Shown in pieces: positions 20,773 to 29,414 of a DNA stretch of 64,000 nt. The notes beneath the pieces are model-generated. The model had not been told where the DNA came from and ran no database searches. It saw only the letters and a program-made list of their open reading frames with translations. The stretch lies in the NCBI GenBank assembly GCA_021199235.1, contig JAJQIL010000093.1:1-64000 (forward strand). Reading direction: 5' to 3'. Origin of the DNA: Lachnospiraceae bacterium (GTDB lineage Bacteria; Bacillota; Clostridia; Lachnospirales; Lachnospiraceae). Both the position numbers and the translations under genes were made by a program. Position 1 is the first letter of the stretch. Each line of letters opens with the position of its first letter.

Positions 20773-22305
20773 TTATACATCCGGATGCCGCACTGCCGAA
20801 GCCGGGGCAAGCAGCTCCTGAAGCTTCTGAAAAGGTATGGACTCATATAAAAGTCTGCGTGCGGCGTTTGCCGATTGATAGATCCGTCCGGTATCTGGAT
20901 CCGGGATAAACCGTTTCCGCTCCCGGAACAGTTCCGAGGCCTGCACGACCTCTTCGCAGGAATCATACAGCCCCAGGGCCAATATCGCCTGGATCCATGC
21001 GCCTGCCGCCGTCGTCTCCTCTACTTCCAGAAGTCTGACGGAAGCGCCAGTCATATCCGCCATCATCTGGCCAAAAAGGGCTGATTTCGCGAGTCCTCCC
21101 GCCAGCGTGATCGTCTCACCCGCGTCTGCCGGATCCCCCAGCTGCCGGAGTACGCCGATGCATTCCGCCACTTCAGCCGCGATTCCTTCCAGAACCGCTC
21201 TTGCAAACTGTGCCTTCGAAGTCTCCGTACTGAAATTGCAGAATACACCTCTCGCCGAAAGATCCCAGTCCGGACATCCTTTTCCTGCCAGCAAAGGAAG
21301 CGCCAGTACACCGCCGCATCCCGGTGCGACCGACTCGATCGCGCGGTTCATATCTTCAGTCGTCTTATCTTCAAAAAAGTTCTGACGGAACCAGTTGTAG
21401 GTCAGCCCTGACGAAAACGTACTGGCTTCCGCCACCCATTGTCCCGGAAGCGCGGCTGCGTTCAGATTGACGCGCTGCTTCCGGTCTTTCTCCGGAGATC
21501 CCATCGCCATGCAGGCATAGGCGCCGGTACCGACCGTAACGCCGATCTGCCCGTCCGCCGTAATCCCCTGGCCAAGCACAGAACACTGCTGATCGCCGCC
21601 CGCGCTGACCACCGGCACCCCTTCCGGAATCCCCGTCAGCCCGGAGAAGCCGCCTGTGACTTTTCCGACCACATCTCCGGGGTGTGCCAGCCGGCAAAAC
21701 TTCTCTTTTTCTATGGAAAAAAGCTCCAGCAGCCTGTCAGACCAGTTCCCCGAAGCGACATCCAGAAGACCGCTTCTGCTCGCCAGGGACGTATCCGTGA
21801 CCGGCTCTCCTGTGATCAGCAGGACAAGGTAATCATGAATTCCAACCAGCTTCCATGCCTGATCGTATGTATGCGGAGCGATGTTCCGCATCAGAACCAT
21901 CTTCGGCGCCGACAGAGTCGGCGTCAGCTTTGTCCCGGTGATCGAATAAATTTCCTCTCCATGGAGCCGGTTCATCTCATCGCAGTAAGCGGCCGACCGT
22001 TTGTCGTGCCACATGATAAAATTCCCAAGCGGTTCCCCGTTCTCCGCCAGAGCCGCCACGGAGGAACGCTGTGACGTAAGAGAAAGTGCTCTGATCGCGC
22101 AGCGGCTTTCTTTCGCCCACCCCGCAGCTTTCTTACAGACTTCGTATAACGCATTCGAAAAAATCTTCGGTTCCATCTCGCAGGAACCATCCGCCTCCTG
22201 CGCCATGAAATATTCGGTTCTGGCAGAAAAAAGAGTCCGTCCTCTTTCATCCATCAGAATTGCCCGCATACTTGAGGACCCTGTATCAATTATCAGCACA
22301 CACAT
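20773..22305 (-). CDS. FGGY-family carbohydrate kinase
   Basis: MCVLIIDTGSSSMRAILMDERGR, ALSLTSQRSSVAALAENGEPL, ITLAGGLAKSALFGQMMADMTGASV; internal start after GGAGGC. Confidence 0.92.
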   Translation of the reverse strand: MCVLIIDTGSSSMRAILMDERGRTLFSARTEYFMAQEADGSCEMEPKIFSNALYEVCKKAAGWAKESRCAIRALSLTSQRSSVAALAENGEPLGNFIMWHDKRSAAYCDEMNRLHGEEIYSITGTKLTPTLSAPKMVLMRNIAPHTYDQAWKLVGIHDYLVLLITGEPVTDTSLASRSGLLDVASGNWSDRLLELFSIEKEKFCRLAHPGDVVGKVTGGFSGLTGIPEGVPVVSAGGDQQCSVLGQGITADGQIGVTVGTGAYACMAMGSPEKDRKQRVNLNAAALPGQWVAEASTFSSGLTYNWFRQNFFEDKTTEDMNRAIESVAPGCGGVLALPLLAGKGCPDWDLSARGVFCNFSTETSKAQFARAVLEGIAAEVAECIGVLRQLGDPADAGETITLAGGLAKSALFGQMMADMTGASVRLLEVEETTAAGAWIQAILALGLYDSCEEVVQASELFRERKRFIPDPDTGRIYQSANAARRLLYESIPFQKLQELLAPASAVRHPDV

Positions 22306-22325
22306 ATTCAGCCTCCACCAGATAC

Positions 22326-23093
22326 CTAATCTACCAGGTACACCTCTGTTCCTTTTTCTCTGAACGCTTCTACCAGCTCCGCCGGAGCCTCGCGGTCTGT
22401 AATAATATTTCCGATCACCTGCGGCGGGCACGACACAAAGCTGCTTCTTTTGCCCAGCTTAGAGCTGTCCGCCAATACATACACCTCTTCATTTGTCCTT
22501 TCAAACATCATCTGGTTTAACCGCACTTCATTCAAAGCTTCGGTTGTCATCCCTCTCTCCGGACACAGGCCGCCGCATCCGATAAAGCATTTTCTGGCCG
22601 TCACCTGCGTGAGATTGTTGATGGTAAAATCACCTACCATGGAACCTTTTGCGTATCTGAGCTCTCCTCCAAGCAGTACAACAGTAGCCGTCTGAGGAAT
22701 CTCTTCATTAATGATATTTCCATTATTCGTAATAATTTTTACGTTTCTGCCGGTAATGTACTTCACCATCGCCAGAGCGGTGGAACTGGTATTGATAAAA
22801 ATACTGTCTCCGTCTTTTACCAGGCCGGCCGCAAATTTCGCGATCCTTTCCAGGCGAAACTGTTTTAAACTCTCCGGATTCTCTGTTTTCAGGCCGTCGG
22901 CGCTGCTCCGGGCGCCGCCATAAAACCGTTCCAGCAGCTTATGGTCTTCCAAATACTGCAGATCGCGGCGAATCGTCAGAAGAGACACCGAAAACTGTTC
23001 CGATAATTCCTGCACTGACACATCACCGTTTTGGCGGACGCAATCCAGTATCTTTTCTCTTCGATTATTTACAATTGAACGGCTTGTCTTCAT
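22326..23093 (-). CDS. DeoR/GlpR-family transcriptional regulator
   Basis: RREKILDCVRQNGDVSVQELSEQFSVSLLTIRRDLQYLEDHKLLERFYGGA; alternative start at 23123. Confidence 0.93.
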   Translation of the reverse strand: MKTSRSIVNNRREKILDCVRQNGDVSVQELSEQFSVSLLTIRRDLQYLEDHKLLERFYGGARSSADGLKTENPESLKQFRLERIAKFAAGLVKDGDSIFINTSSTALAMVKYITGRNVKIITNNGNIINEEIPQTATVVLLGGELRYAKGSMVGDFTINNLTQVTARKCFIGCGGLCPERGMTTEALNEVRLNQMMFERTNEEVYVLADSSKLGKRSSFVSCPPQVIGNIITDREAPAELVEAFREKGTEVYLVD

Positions 23094-23464
23094 AGTTGTC
23101 TTTCCCGCATAAGCAATCTGCATTTCTTTTTTGTTTTATACATTAGATTTTATGGGAATAATGCTAAACCCGCAACAGGTTTTATGATTGTTTTATCTCC
23201 TATATGTTCGTTTTGGGATTTTATTCGTAATTTTGTCAGAATTTTATAAAATTCCCCGCTGCATTTTGCTGTTATTTTTTGTATTTTTGTTTGTTTTGAC
23301 CGCATCAATCTTATGTTTATGAACGTTATGAACGCTTTTATGGATATATATGTGTATTTTTCATAAATTCAGCCCGGGAAAACGTTCAGGTGCTGGTTAT
23401 TTTTGAATATTTTGGGGGATTTTTAGATAGTATTTCAGATATGAACGAGATTTCCGGTAAAGCA

Positions 23465-23509
23465 GAAAAAGGGTTCTTACCTTCAGGAACCCTGAAGATA
23501 AGAACCCTT
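23465..23509 (-). terminator. Terminator after the PPEP-like protease gene
   Basis: 18-bp stem AAGGGTTCTTAtCTTCAG / CTGAAGgTAAGAACCCTT with one mismatch, then TTTTT on the minus strand. Confidence 0.85.
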
Positions 23510-23543
23510 CGTTTCAAAAAGGTTTCAAAAAGCTGCTGTTCTG

Positions 23544-24593
23544 TCAGCTCCAGATTGATGAATATACGGTCGCGATCTTTGTGATCTGAGAAGTCGTCAG
23601 CTTGTTGAGCGCCGCCTCAATCGCCGCGTAGGTCTGCGGTCTGGAAGCCTTCAGAGATGCCGCATCCAGCGTGTACTCCTTAAAGGACTCCGCAAAGTAT
23701 TCGGAAGCATTCTGCAGTACATAAGAAGCATTGTACTTCGTATACAGGCTCTTCTCAGCCTCGTAAACCGCATTGAATGAAGAGGATGTATCTACATTGC
23801 CCGCCACAAACGCTACAAAATGTCCCAGCTCATGGTATACAGTCTCATCTGCGGTCTTCAGTGTGATCGACTGGGTAGCTGCGTCAAACAATCCGGAATA
23901 AGATACTCCCGAGTTGAGTGTAAACTTGAATCCCAGTGTGTTCCATGCACTGACAACTCTGCTGTCCACCTTCGGTGCAAGTGCTTCAATCGTAGCCGCA
24001 ACATTCGTCGAAGCGGTCGTTGCTGATGCCGTTGAAGCCGCAGATGTTGTTGATGCCGCCGACGCGGTCGATGCGGATGAGGAAGCCGATGCCGTCGAAG
24101 CAGCTGTCGTCGCCGTGGTGGTCGTCACAGTCTTGGTCGTCGTCGTCTTCTTTGTAGTCGTCTGCTTGCATACCTTTGAATTCTTGGTATATTTCTTGGT
24201 AGTCTGTGTCTGTACAGCCGTCTTGGTCGTTGTCTTTACTGTCGTGACGGAAGAAGCCGTCTTAGAGGTAGATGTCGATGTCTTGGTCGTCGTCTTTGTC
24301 GTTGCTTTACCCTTCGAAGTATACGTCTTCTTCGCTTTGGAGCTCAGCTTCACTTTCTTCGTCGACTTGGTCGTCTGGGTAGTCGTGGACGTCTTCACAT
24401 CTGCAAGCGGTGTCGTCTCTTCCTCAACTGTAATAATTTCCTCCGTATCCACAAACTGTACCAGCTCCGGTACGGATGTCGCCTGATAATTCGCGGCCCA
24501 TACACCGCCAACCGCAATCGCGGCCGCAAGTACAATCCCTGTCACTTTGACCGAAGTCTTCTGCAATAAATCCTTTAACTGCTCTCGTTTCAT
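23544..24593 (-). CDS. Secreted ATLF-like (M34/PPEP-1-like) zinc metalloprotease with Thr/Ser/Ala/Lys-rich stalk
   Basis: N-terminal hydrophobic signal, about 130-residue low-complexity tract, then ETVYHELGHFVAFVAG and NASEYFAESFKEYTLDAASLKASRPQTYAAIEAAL, which resembles the C. difficile PPEP-1 C-terminal pattern (HExxH ... EEFFAESFAYYYL ... CPQTYSFLQNL, recalled from memory). Confidence 0.85.
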   Translation of the reverse strand: MKREQLKDLLQKTSVKVTGIVLAAAIAVGGVWAANYQATSVPELVQFVDTEEIITVEEETTPLADVKTSTTTQTTKSTKKVKLSSKAKKTYTSKGKATTKTTTKTSTSTSKTASSVTTVKTTTKTAVQTQTTKKYTKNSKVCKQTTTKKTTTTKTVTTTTATTAASTASASSSASTASAASTTSAASTASATTASTNVAATIEALAPKVDSRVVSAWNTLGFKFTLNSGVSYSGLFDAATQSITLKTADETVYHELGHFVAFVAGNVDTSSSFNAVYEAEKSLYTKYNASYVLQNASEYFAESFKEYTLDAASLKASRPQTYAAIEAALNKLTTSQITKIATVYSSIWS

Positions 24594-24757
24594 ACGTATT
24601 CCCTCCTCTGATACTTATTTCCCTTAATTTTACCCCTTTGAAAACTATTGCTGCAAATTGCTCAATTCTGCCATAATGATCTTGCAGAGCCATTTCTTCG
24701 CTTCCGCCGTACAGGCGCCCCGGTATCAGCCGGAATCTTTCTTCTGCACCCTTAAGC

Positions 24758-24793
24758 AAATAAAAACCGCTCGATTATTTTCATAATCAGCGG
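24758..24793 (-). terminator. Candidate terminator/attenuator in the leader of the protease gene
   Basis: Minus strand CCGCTGATTAT-GAAA-ATAATCGAGCGG-TTTTTATTT. Confidence 0.75.
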
Positions 24794-24914
24794 CTGCCAA
24801 AAACATTTCGATCTGGTTCAATCCTTCTGTCGATATCCTTGATGTCTCACCAATCATACGACAAATACAGGCGATACGGATATCGCAAATAAAAACATTC
24901 TGCACATGTCGTTT

Positions 24915-25000
24915 GAAATGTGGCAACCGGCTGTCATAGTCTTTCGACCTTAGACCCTTGGCTTTGCGTCCCCGTCTTTCGGCGGGTTTGCCTTTAAATC
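24915..25000 (-). promoter_or_regulatory. Cyclic di-GMP-I (GEMM-I) riboswitch aptamer
   Basis: Minus strand GGCAAACCCGCCGAAAGACGGGGACGCAAAGCCAAGGGTCTAAGGTCGAAAGACTATGACAGCCGGTTGCCAC: GGCAAACC, GAAA tetraloop, GGGACGCAAAGCC, CTA and AGCCGGTTGCC hallmarks. Confidence 0.95.
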
Positions 25001-25024
25001 AGAATCAGCTTTTTTGTTGTCTTT

Positions 25025-25053
25025 ACACTACTCCTTTTCAAGATGTTTGTCAA
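25025..25053 (-). promoter_or_regulatory. Promoter for the riboswitch-led transcript
   Basis: TTGACA, 17 nt, TAGTGT on minus strand, about 25 nt upstream of the aptamer. Confidence 0.7.
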
Positions 25054-25179
25054 CACCTTTTTCCCAGAATTTACTATTTTTTTCTGATCCGCCCGGTCAT
25101 TTTCCCTGATCCGGGTCTGTTTCTTTCAATTTTTCTCTTTCCTTTTTTTCTTAATCTGGTATACTGTCTGTATGGATTT

Positions 25180-25198
25180 GAAGGCATTGAACAGTTAT
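25180..25198 (+). repeat. Partial copy of the 27-bp palindrome
   Basis: GAAGGCATTGAACAGTTAT versus GAAGGTACTGAACAGTTAC, 28 nt before the next start codon. Confidence 0.55.
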
Positions 25199-25226
25199 CA
25201 GGATTTGACAAGGAGATTTTGATACC

Positions 25227-26150
25227 ATGAAATGGAAGCGTCTTGTAGCTGTACTGCTCTCCTGCTGCCTGCTTTGTTCCGGCTGCGGGCAGGGCGGCTC
25301 ATCGCAGGAAGCCTCCCCGGATACTTTATCGTACGAAGAGGGCAGGGTTACGGTACTTGAGCCCGTGTTTGAGACCGCGGACGTGAGCAATAATCTTCTG
25401 GATGTGGATCTGTCCCATGTGGATCAGGGGTATTTTACCTGTCTGCTGAAGGAGGACGGAGCGAAGGTGAATATCCAGATCACCGGCCCGGACGGCGTGA
25501 CCTACAAGTATTTCATTGAGACAGCAGACGAAGTCACTGCGTTTCCGCTCACAGCAGGCGACGGTTCCTATGTGATCATGGGCTATGAAAATATCGGCGG
25601 CGACCAGTATACCGCTTCCTTTTCCAGGATAAAGGAAGTTACGCTTGACAGTGAGTTTCTTCCGTTCCTTTATCCCAATCAATATGTAAATTTCACGGAG
25701 GACAGCGATGCGGTCGCACTGGCCGCCGAGCTCTCCGAAGGCGCCGGGACAGACCTGGAGGCGCTCAATGCCATTTACGACTATGTCATCAGCCATATCG
25801 TCTATGACGATGAAAAAGCAGCGACGGTGGAGAACGGATATCTCCCGGATATCGATGAGACGCTCGCCACCGGAAAAGGCATCTGTTTTGACTATGCCTC
25901 GCTGACTGCCGCCATGCTGCGCGCGCTGTCCATCCCCGCCAGACTGGAGATCGGCTATGTCAACGACGTAAAGCATGCCTGGGTGGACGTCTACATCGAA
26001 TCGCGGGGATGGGTGGAAAACGCGGTTCAGTTCAGCGGCGACGAATGGTCTTTGCTCGATCCGACGCTGGCCTCCTCCAACAGTGACGAGGATGCCGTAC
26101 GCGAATATATGAATGACAGTGATAATTATACCGTGTTATATGTACGATGA
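25227..26150 (+). CDS. Transglutaminase-like lipoprotein
   Basis: Lipobox LLCSGCG; Cys-His-Asp triad context TGKGICFDYASL, VKHAWVDVYIE, LLDPTLAS. Confidence 0.9.
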   Translation: MKWKRLVAVLLSCCLLCSGCGQGGSSQEASPDTLSYEEGRVTVLEPVFETADVSNNLLDVDLSHVDQGYFTCLLKEDGAKVNIQITGPDGVTYKYFIETADEVTAFPLTAGDGSYVIMGYENIGGDQYTASFSRIKEVTLDSEFLPFLYPNQYVNFTEDSDAVALAAELSEGAGTDLEALNAIYDYVISHIVYDDEKAATVENGYLPDIDETLATGKGICFDYASLTAAMLRALSIPARLEIGYVNDVKHAWVDVYIESRGWVENAVQFSGDEWSLLDPTLASSNSDEDAVREYMNDSDNYTVLYVR

Positions 26151-26172
26151 TCCGTTTTACAGGAGGAATACT

Positions 26173-27213
26173 ATGCGGCAGGTTTTGAATGACAGTGAGC
26201 TTTCCTTTCTGTCCGGGCAGATGGCGATGATCCTGCATTCCGGCATCTCAGTTCTGGAAGGGTTTACTATATTAAAGGAAGATTCTCCCGCCGGAGAAGG
26301 ACAGGAAATCCTCGGTGAGGTCTGTGATTCACTGGAGCAGACCGGCGATCTCACAGAAGCCCTGAAAAGTACCGGATGCTTTCCGGACTATTTTGTAAAA
26401 ATGACGGAGATCGGCGACCGCTCCGGTGAACTGGAGGATGTCATGCGATCGCTTTCTTCCTATTATGAACGCCAGCACACTCTGGTCGGCAGCATCCGCG
26501 ATGCGCTCACATGGCCGCTCATTCTGCTGGCCATGCTGTTTGCCGTGCTGGCCGTTTTGATGACACAGGTGATGCCTGTCTTTGAGGAAGTATTTGAACA
26601 GCTCGGTATGGAAGTCTCCGGTGTAACTTCAGTCGTCTTCCGCATGGGCAGTTTTATGCAGAGGGCCTCCGCTTTCATCCTGATCGTGTTTGTCGCCTTT
26701 GTGATACTGGTGCTCGTCTCTCTGAAAACGCCCCGGCTGCGTGTATCGCTTCTTAGCATCCTCAATCATCTGCCGTTCATGCGGGAAGTCAGCGATCTGC
26801 TGACCTGCTCCCGTTTTTCGCATACACTTTCCCTTGCTCTTCACAGCGGGCTGGATATGGGGGAAGGCCTTAATCTGGCTGCCGGGCTCGTGGAAGATCC
26901 GGCTGCCCGCGAGAAGCTGGAAAAAGCCTCCCGCGCCATGGATGAAGGCATTGATTTTGGTGAAGCGCTGCGTGAATCCGGTGTTTTTTCAGGGCTGAAC
27001 GCCCGTATGGCTTCCATCGGTTTCCGCACAGGCTCCGCAGAGACTGCTCTGGAAGAGATCTCACTGCGATGTCAGGATGAAGCGGACGCTCGCCTCCAGT
27101 CTGCCGTCGGCGCACTGGAGCCGGCGATCACGGCTGTTCTTTCCATCCTGACCGGACTGATCCTGGTATCTGTCATGCTGCCGCTGCTCGGCGTCATGAC
27201 AAGCATTGGATAA
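26173..27213 (+). CDS. Type II secretion/type IV pilus platform protein, GspF/PilC family
   Basis: LSFLSGQMAMILHSGISVLEGF ... CFPDYFVKMTEIGDRSGELEDVM ... ALEPAITAVLSILTGLILVSVMLPLLGVMTSIG; AGGAGG RBS. Confidence 0.93.
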   Translation: MRQVLNDSELSFLSGQMAMILHSGISVLEGFTILKEDSPAGEGQEILGEVCDSLEQTGDLTEALKSTGCFPDYFVKMTEIGDRSGELEDVMRSLSSYYERQHTLVGSIRDALTWPLILLAMLFAVLAVLMTQVMPVFEEVFEQLGMEVSGVTSVVFRMGSFMQRASAFILIVFVAFVILVLVSLKTPRLRVSLLSILNHLPFMREVSDLLTCSRFSHTLSLALHSGLDMGEGLNLAAGLVEDPAAREKLEKASRAMDEGIDFGEALRESGVFSGLNARMASIGFRTGSAETALEEISLRCQDEADARLQSAVGALEPAITAVLSILTGLILVSVMLPLLGVMTSIG

Positions 27214-27231
27214 AGTGAAGGTGATTTTTTT

Positions 27232-27561
27232 ATGAACCGATTTGCCCGGGAGAAAAAAAGGCATTCCCTGCTGCGCCAGATCGTAAGTACGGCCGTGATC
27301 TTCTGCTGTGCGGCTTTCCTTCTGCTTTACGGTGCGGGTGCGGTCAGCGAAAGTGCGAACACGGAGCAGGCAGAAAGCCTGCAGACAGCCCTTACGCGCA
27401 GCGCGGTACAATGCTATGCGACGGAGGGCGCCTGGCCCGAAAGTCTGGAATACCTGTGCGAACATTACGGAATCAGCTGGGATTCGAGCAAATACGTCGT
27501 GGACTATGAGATACTGGGATCGAATCTGATGCCCACCATCACGGTGATCCCGCTGTCCTGA
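27232..27561 (+). CDS. Single-TM pseudopilin-like hypothetical protein
   Basis: 109 aa; LLRQIVSTAVIFCCAAFLLLYGAGAVSES then CYATEGAWPESLEYLCEHYGISWDSSKYVVDYEILGSNLMPTITVIPL. Confidence 0.8.
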   Translation: MNRFAREKKRHSLLRQIVSTAVIFCCAAFLLLYGAGAVSESANTEQAESLQTALTRSAVQCYATEGAWPESLEYLCEHYGISWDSSKYVVDYEILGSNLMPTITVIPLS

Positions 27562-27583
27562 ATTCTTTTTTCATTTTGAGAAG

Positions 27584-27610
27584 ATAACTGTGAAGGTACC
27601 GGGCAGCTAT
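27584..27610 (-). repeat. 27-bp palindrome, copy A
   Basis: ATAACTGTGAAGGTACCGGGCAGCTAT; 61 nt before the next start. Confidence 0.7.
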
Positions 27611-27671
27611 TGAGGGCAACACTTCACACTTGCTGCGGAGCACTGAACAGCTGCGAAAGGAGGCAGGCTCT

Positions 27672-28139
27672 ATGTACCGCAAAAAACAACACAATACGGA
27701 TTTCCTGTTCTCTTTCCTGCTTCTGATCACGTTTGCCATGTTTGCGCTGGTGCTGGCCGGGACCGGCGCGCTCGTCTACCGCAACAGCATCGAAAGCCTG
27801 AACGAGAATTATACCTCCCGTACCGCCATCTCCTACGTTGCGGAAAAAGTGCGGCAATCCAACGCGGAGGATCTGATTTCTCTTTCTTCTGTGGAAGGGA
27901 TTCCGGCACTTAAGCTTTCCTCCGACGAGGACGCGGAAACAGCCACCTGCACCTATATTTATTTTTATGACGGTTCTCTGTGTGAACTGTTCGTGCGGTC
28001 CGAAGCCACTCCTGAAGCGGCTATGGGAACCGCACTGGTCGAACTCTCCGATTTCACTATGGAATGGGACGGCACTCTGCTTCGTGTGACCGCCGTCAGT
28101 CCGGACGGCGAGGAAATGTCCATGCTGATTCATCTGTAA
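27672..28139 (+). CDS. DUF4860-like single-TM pseudopilin-like protein
   Basis: DFLFSFLLLITFAMFALVLAGTGALVYRNSIESLNENYTSRTAISYVAEKVRQS; RBS GAAAGGAGG; its TAA stop lies in a GTAACTGTTCC half-repeat. Confidence 0.8.
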   Translation: MYRKKQHNTDFLFSFLLLITFAMFALVLAGTGALVYRNSIESLNENYTSRTAISYVAEKVRQSNAEDLISLSSVEGIPALKLSSDEDAETATCTYIYFYDGSLCELFVRSEATPEAAMGTALVELSDFTMEWDGTLLRVTAVSPDGEEMSMLIHL

Positions 28140-28193
28140 CTGTTCCAGCTCATACAGATCCCGCAGCAGGTACGACTATTGTCCTGCATAGCT

Positions 28194-28220
28194 GCAGCTG
28201 TTCAGTACCTTCACAGTGAA
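28194..28220 (+). repeat. 27-bp palindrome, copy B
   Basis: GCAGCTGTTCAGTACCTTCACAGTGAA; 51 nt before the next start. Confidence 0.75.
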
Positions 28221-28271
28221 GGGACACAGACTCTTTGGGATACCAGACCGCAAAGGAGGTGCGATACGCGC

Positions 28272-28808
28272 TTGAGAAAACAGGCCGCGGGAAAATCCCG
28301 CACGTTTTTTATAGAATTTCTGATCGTACTGTTTTTCTTTCTGATCATCGGCACGGTCTGCCTGCGGGTATTTGTCGCCGCCCATAAGGTCACACGCGAC
28401 GCGGACGCACTCGCGCACGCGCAGTCAACAGCTGCCTCCATCGCGGAAGTACTCTCGGCCGGCGAAGAGGTTGAAGACTATTTTCCTGAGATGATCCTGC
28501 TTGCAGATGCAGGTACCGATGCTGCTGCCGCGGACGGATCAGCCAGTACCGCCGTGACAACTGACGCAGACTCAGCCGTGGGCGCTTCCGATGGACTGTC
28601 GCAGCGGTATCAGATGACCTGGAACAGTGATTTTTCCGCCTGTTCCTCCGGCAGCGATTCCGTTTACTATACTCTTACGCTGCAGCTGGACACTGCGGAT
28701 CATATGCAGACTGCCGCCATGACCTTTACGGACGTTTCCGGCGAAACGCTTTATGAGCTCACGGTGACTTATCATCTGGCCCTGACAGGAGAGGAGGCGC
28801 TTTCATGA
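28272..28808 (+). CDS. Single-TM pseudopilin-like protein (probable TTG start)
   Basis: AAAGGAGGTGCG upstream; RTFFIEFLIVLFFFLIIGTVCLRVFVAA resembles a prepilin hydrophobic segment with Glu5 but no Gly at -1. Confidence 0.75.
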   Translation: MRKQAAGKSRTFFIEFLIVLFFFLIIGTVCLRVFVAAHKVTRDADALAHAQSTAASIAEVLSAGEEVEDYFPEMILLADAGTDAAAADGSASTAVTTDADSAVGASDGLSQRYQMTWNSDFSACSSGSDSVYYTLTLQLDTADHMQTAAMTFTDVSGETLYELTVTYHLALTGEEALS

Positions 28809-29365
28809 AAAAGACTGCCGGCATCTCTCTGATGCTTCTGATCTTCCTCTCCCTCTGCCTGATCACCTTCTCGCTGCTATCTCTTTCCGGCGCGACCGCC
28901 GACGCGAAGCTCGCGCAGAATTCAGCGGAAAGGACCACCGAATACTATGCGGCCGTTACGGAAGCCAACGAGATATTGAATGAGATTGACACGCAGCTTG
29001 CCGCCGCCTGGCGGGAAGTGCAGACAGGATCTGACAATGAGGACGCGGACAGGAACGCTGCCGCTGCCATAGGGGCATACGCAGATGCCTGTTCTAAGAT
29101 TGCAGCATCGGACGAGGCCCTCACCTGGACTGCAAAAAGCAAAGAGGAGCTGTCTTCGGAGGGAGCGGATTCCACCGTCATCGGTACACTGCAGTATGAG
29201 GTATCTGTGAAGGAGGAACAGCTGCTTTTCGTCGAGCTTTCCGTGCTCTGGCCGGAATCCGGTTCCGACACGTTTTATCAGATTATCAGCTGGCAGATCG
29301 TCTCCACCGTGGACTGGTCCGCCGATACCAGTCAGAATCTTTATCGTACCGGCACCGCCGGCTAA
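28805..29365 (+). CDS. Single-TM secreted/pseudopilin-like protein
   Basis: MKKTAGISLMLLIFLSLCLITFSLLSLSGATADAKLAQNSAERTTEYY; 4-bp overlap with upstream gene. Confidence 0.78.
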   Translation: MKKTAGISLMLLIFLSLCLITFSLLSLSGATADAKLAQNSAERTTEYYAAVTEANEILNEIDTQLAAAWREVQTGSDNEDADRNAAAAIGAYADACSKIAASDEALTWTAKSKEELSSEGADSTVIGTLQYEVSVKEEQLLFVELSVLWPESGSDTFYQIISWQIVSTVDWSADTSQNLYRTGTAG

Positions 29366-29414
29366 ACCATCGGCACCTTTGAGCACCATACCATTATTAT
29401 GGGGGATTTTTTCA

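Noticed and set aside
24000-24420. Repetitive GTCGTCTT-type sequence resembling an array
   Set aside because: Low-complexity Thr/Lys coding repeats, not CRISPR: no regular repeat-spacer structure and no cas genes.
23914-24486. 190-aa Val-rich plus-strand ORF
   Set aside because: Exact antisense of the Thr-rich stalk of the protease; no RBS or plausible fold.
24726-24926. 66-aa minus-strand ORF between riboswitch and protease
   Set aside because: Overlaps the aptamer edge and the leader terminator; more likely leader RNA than a gene.
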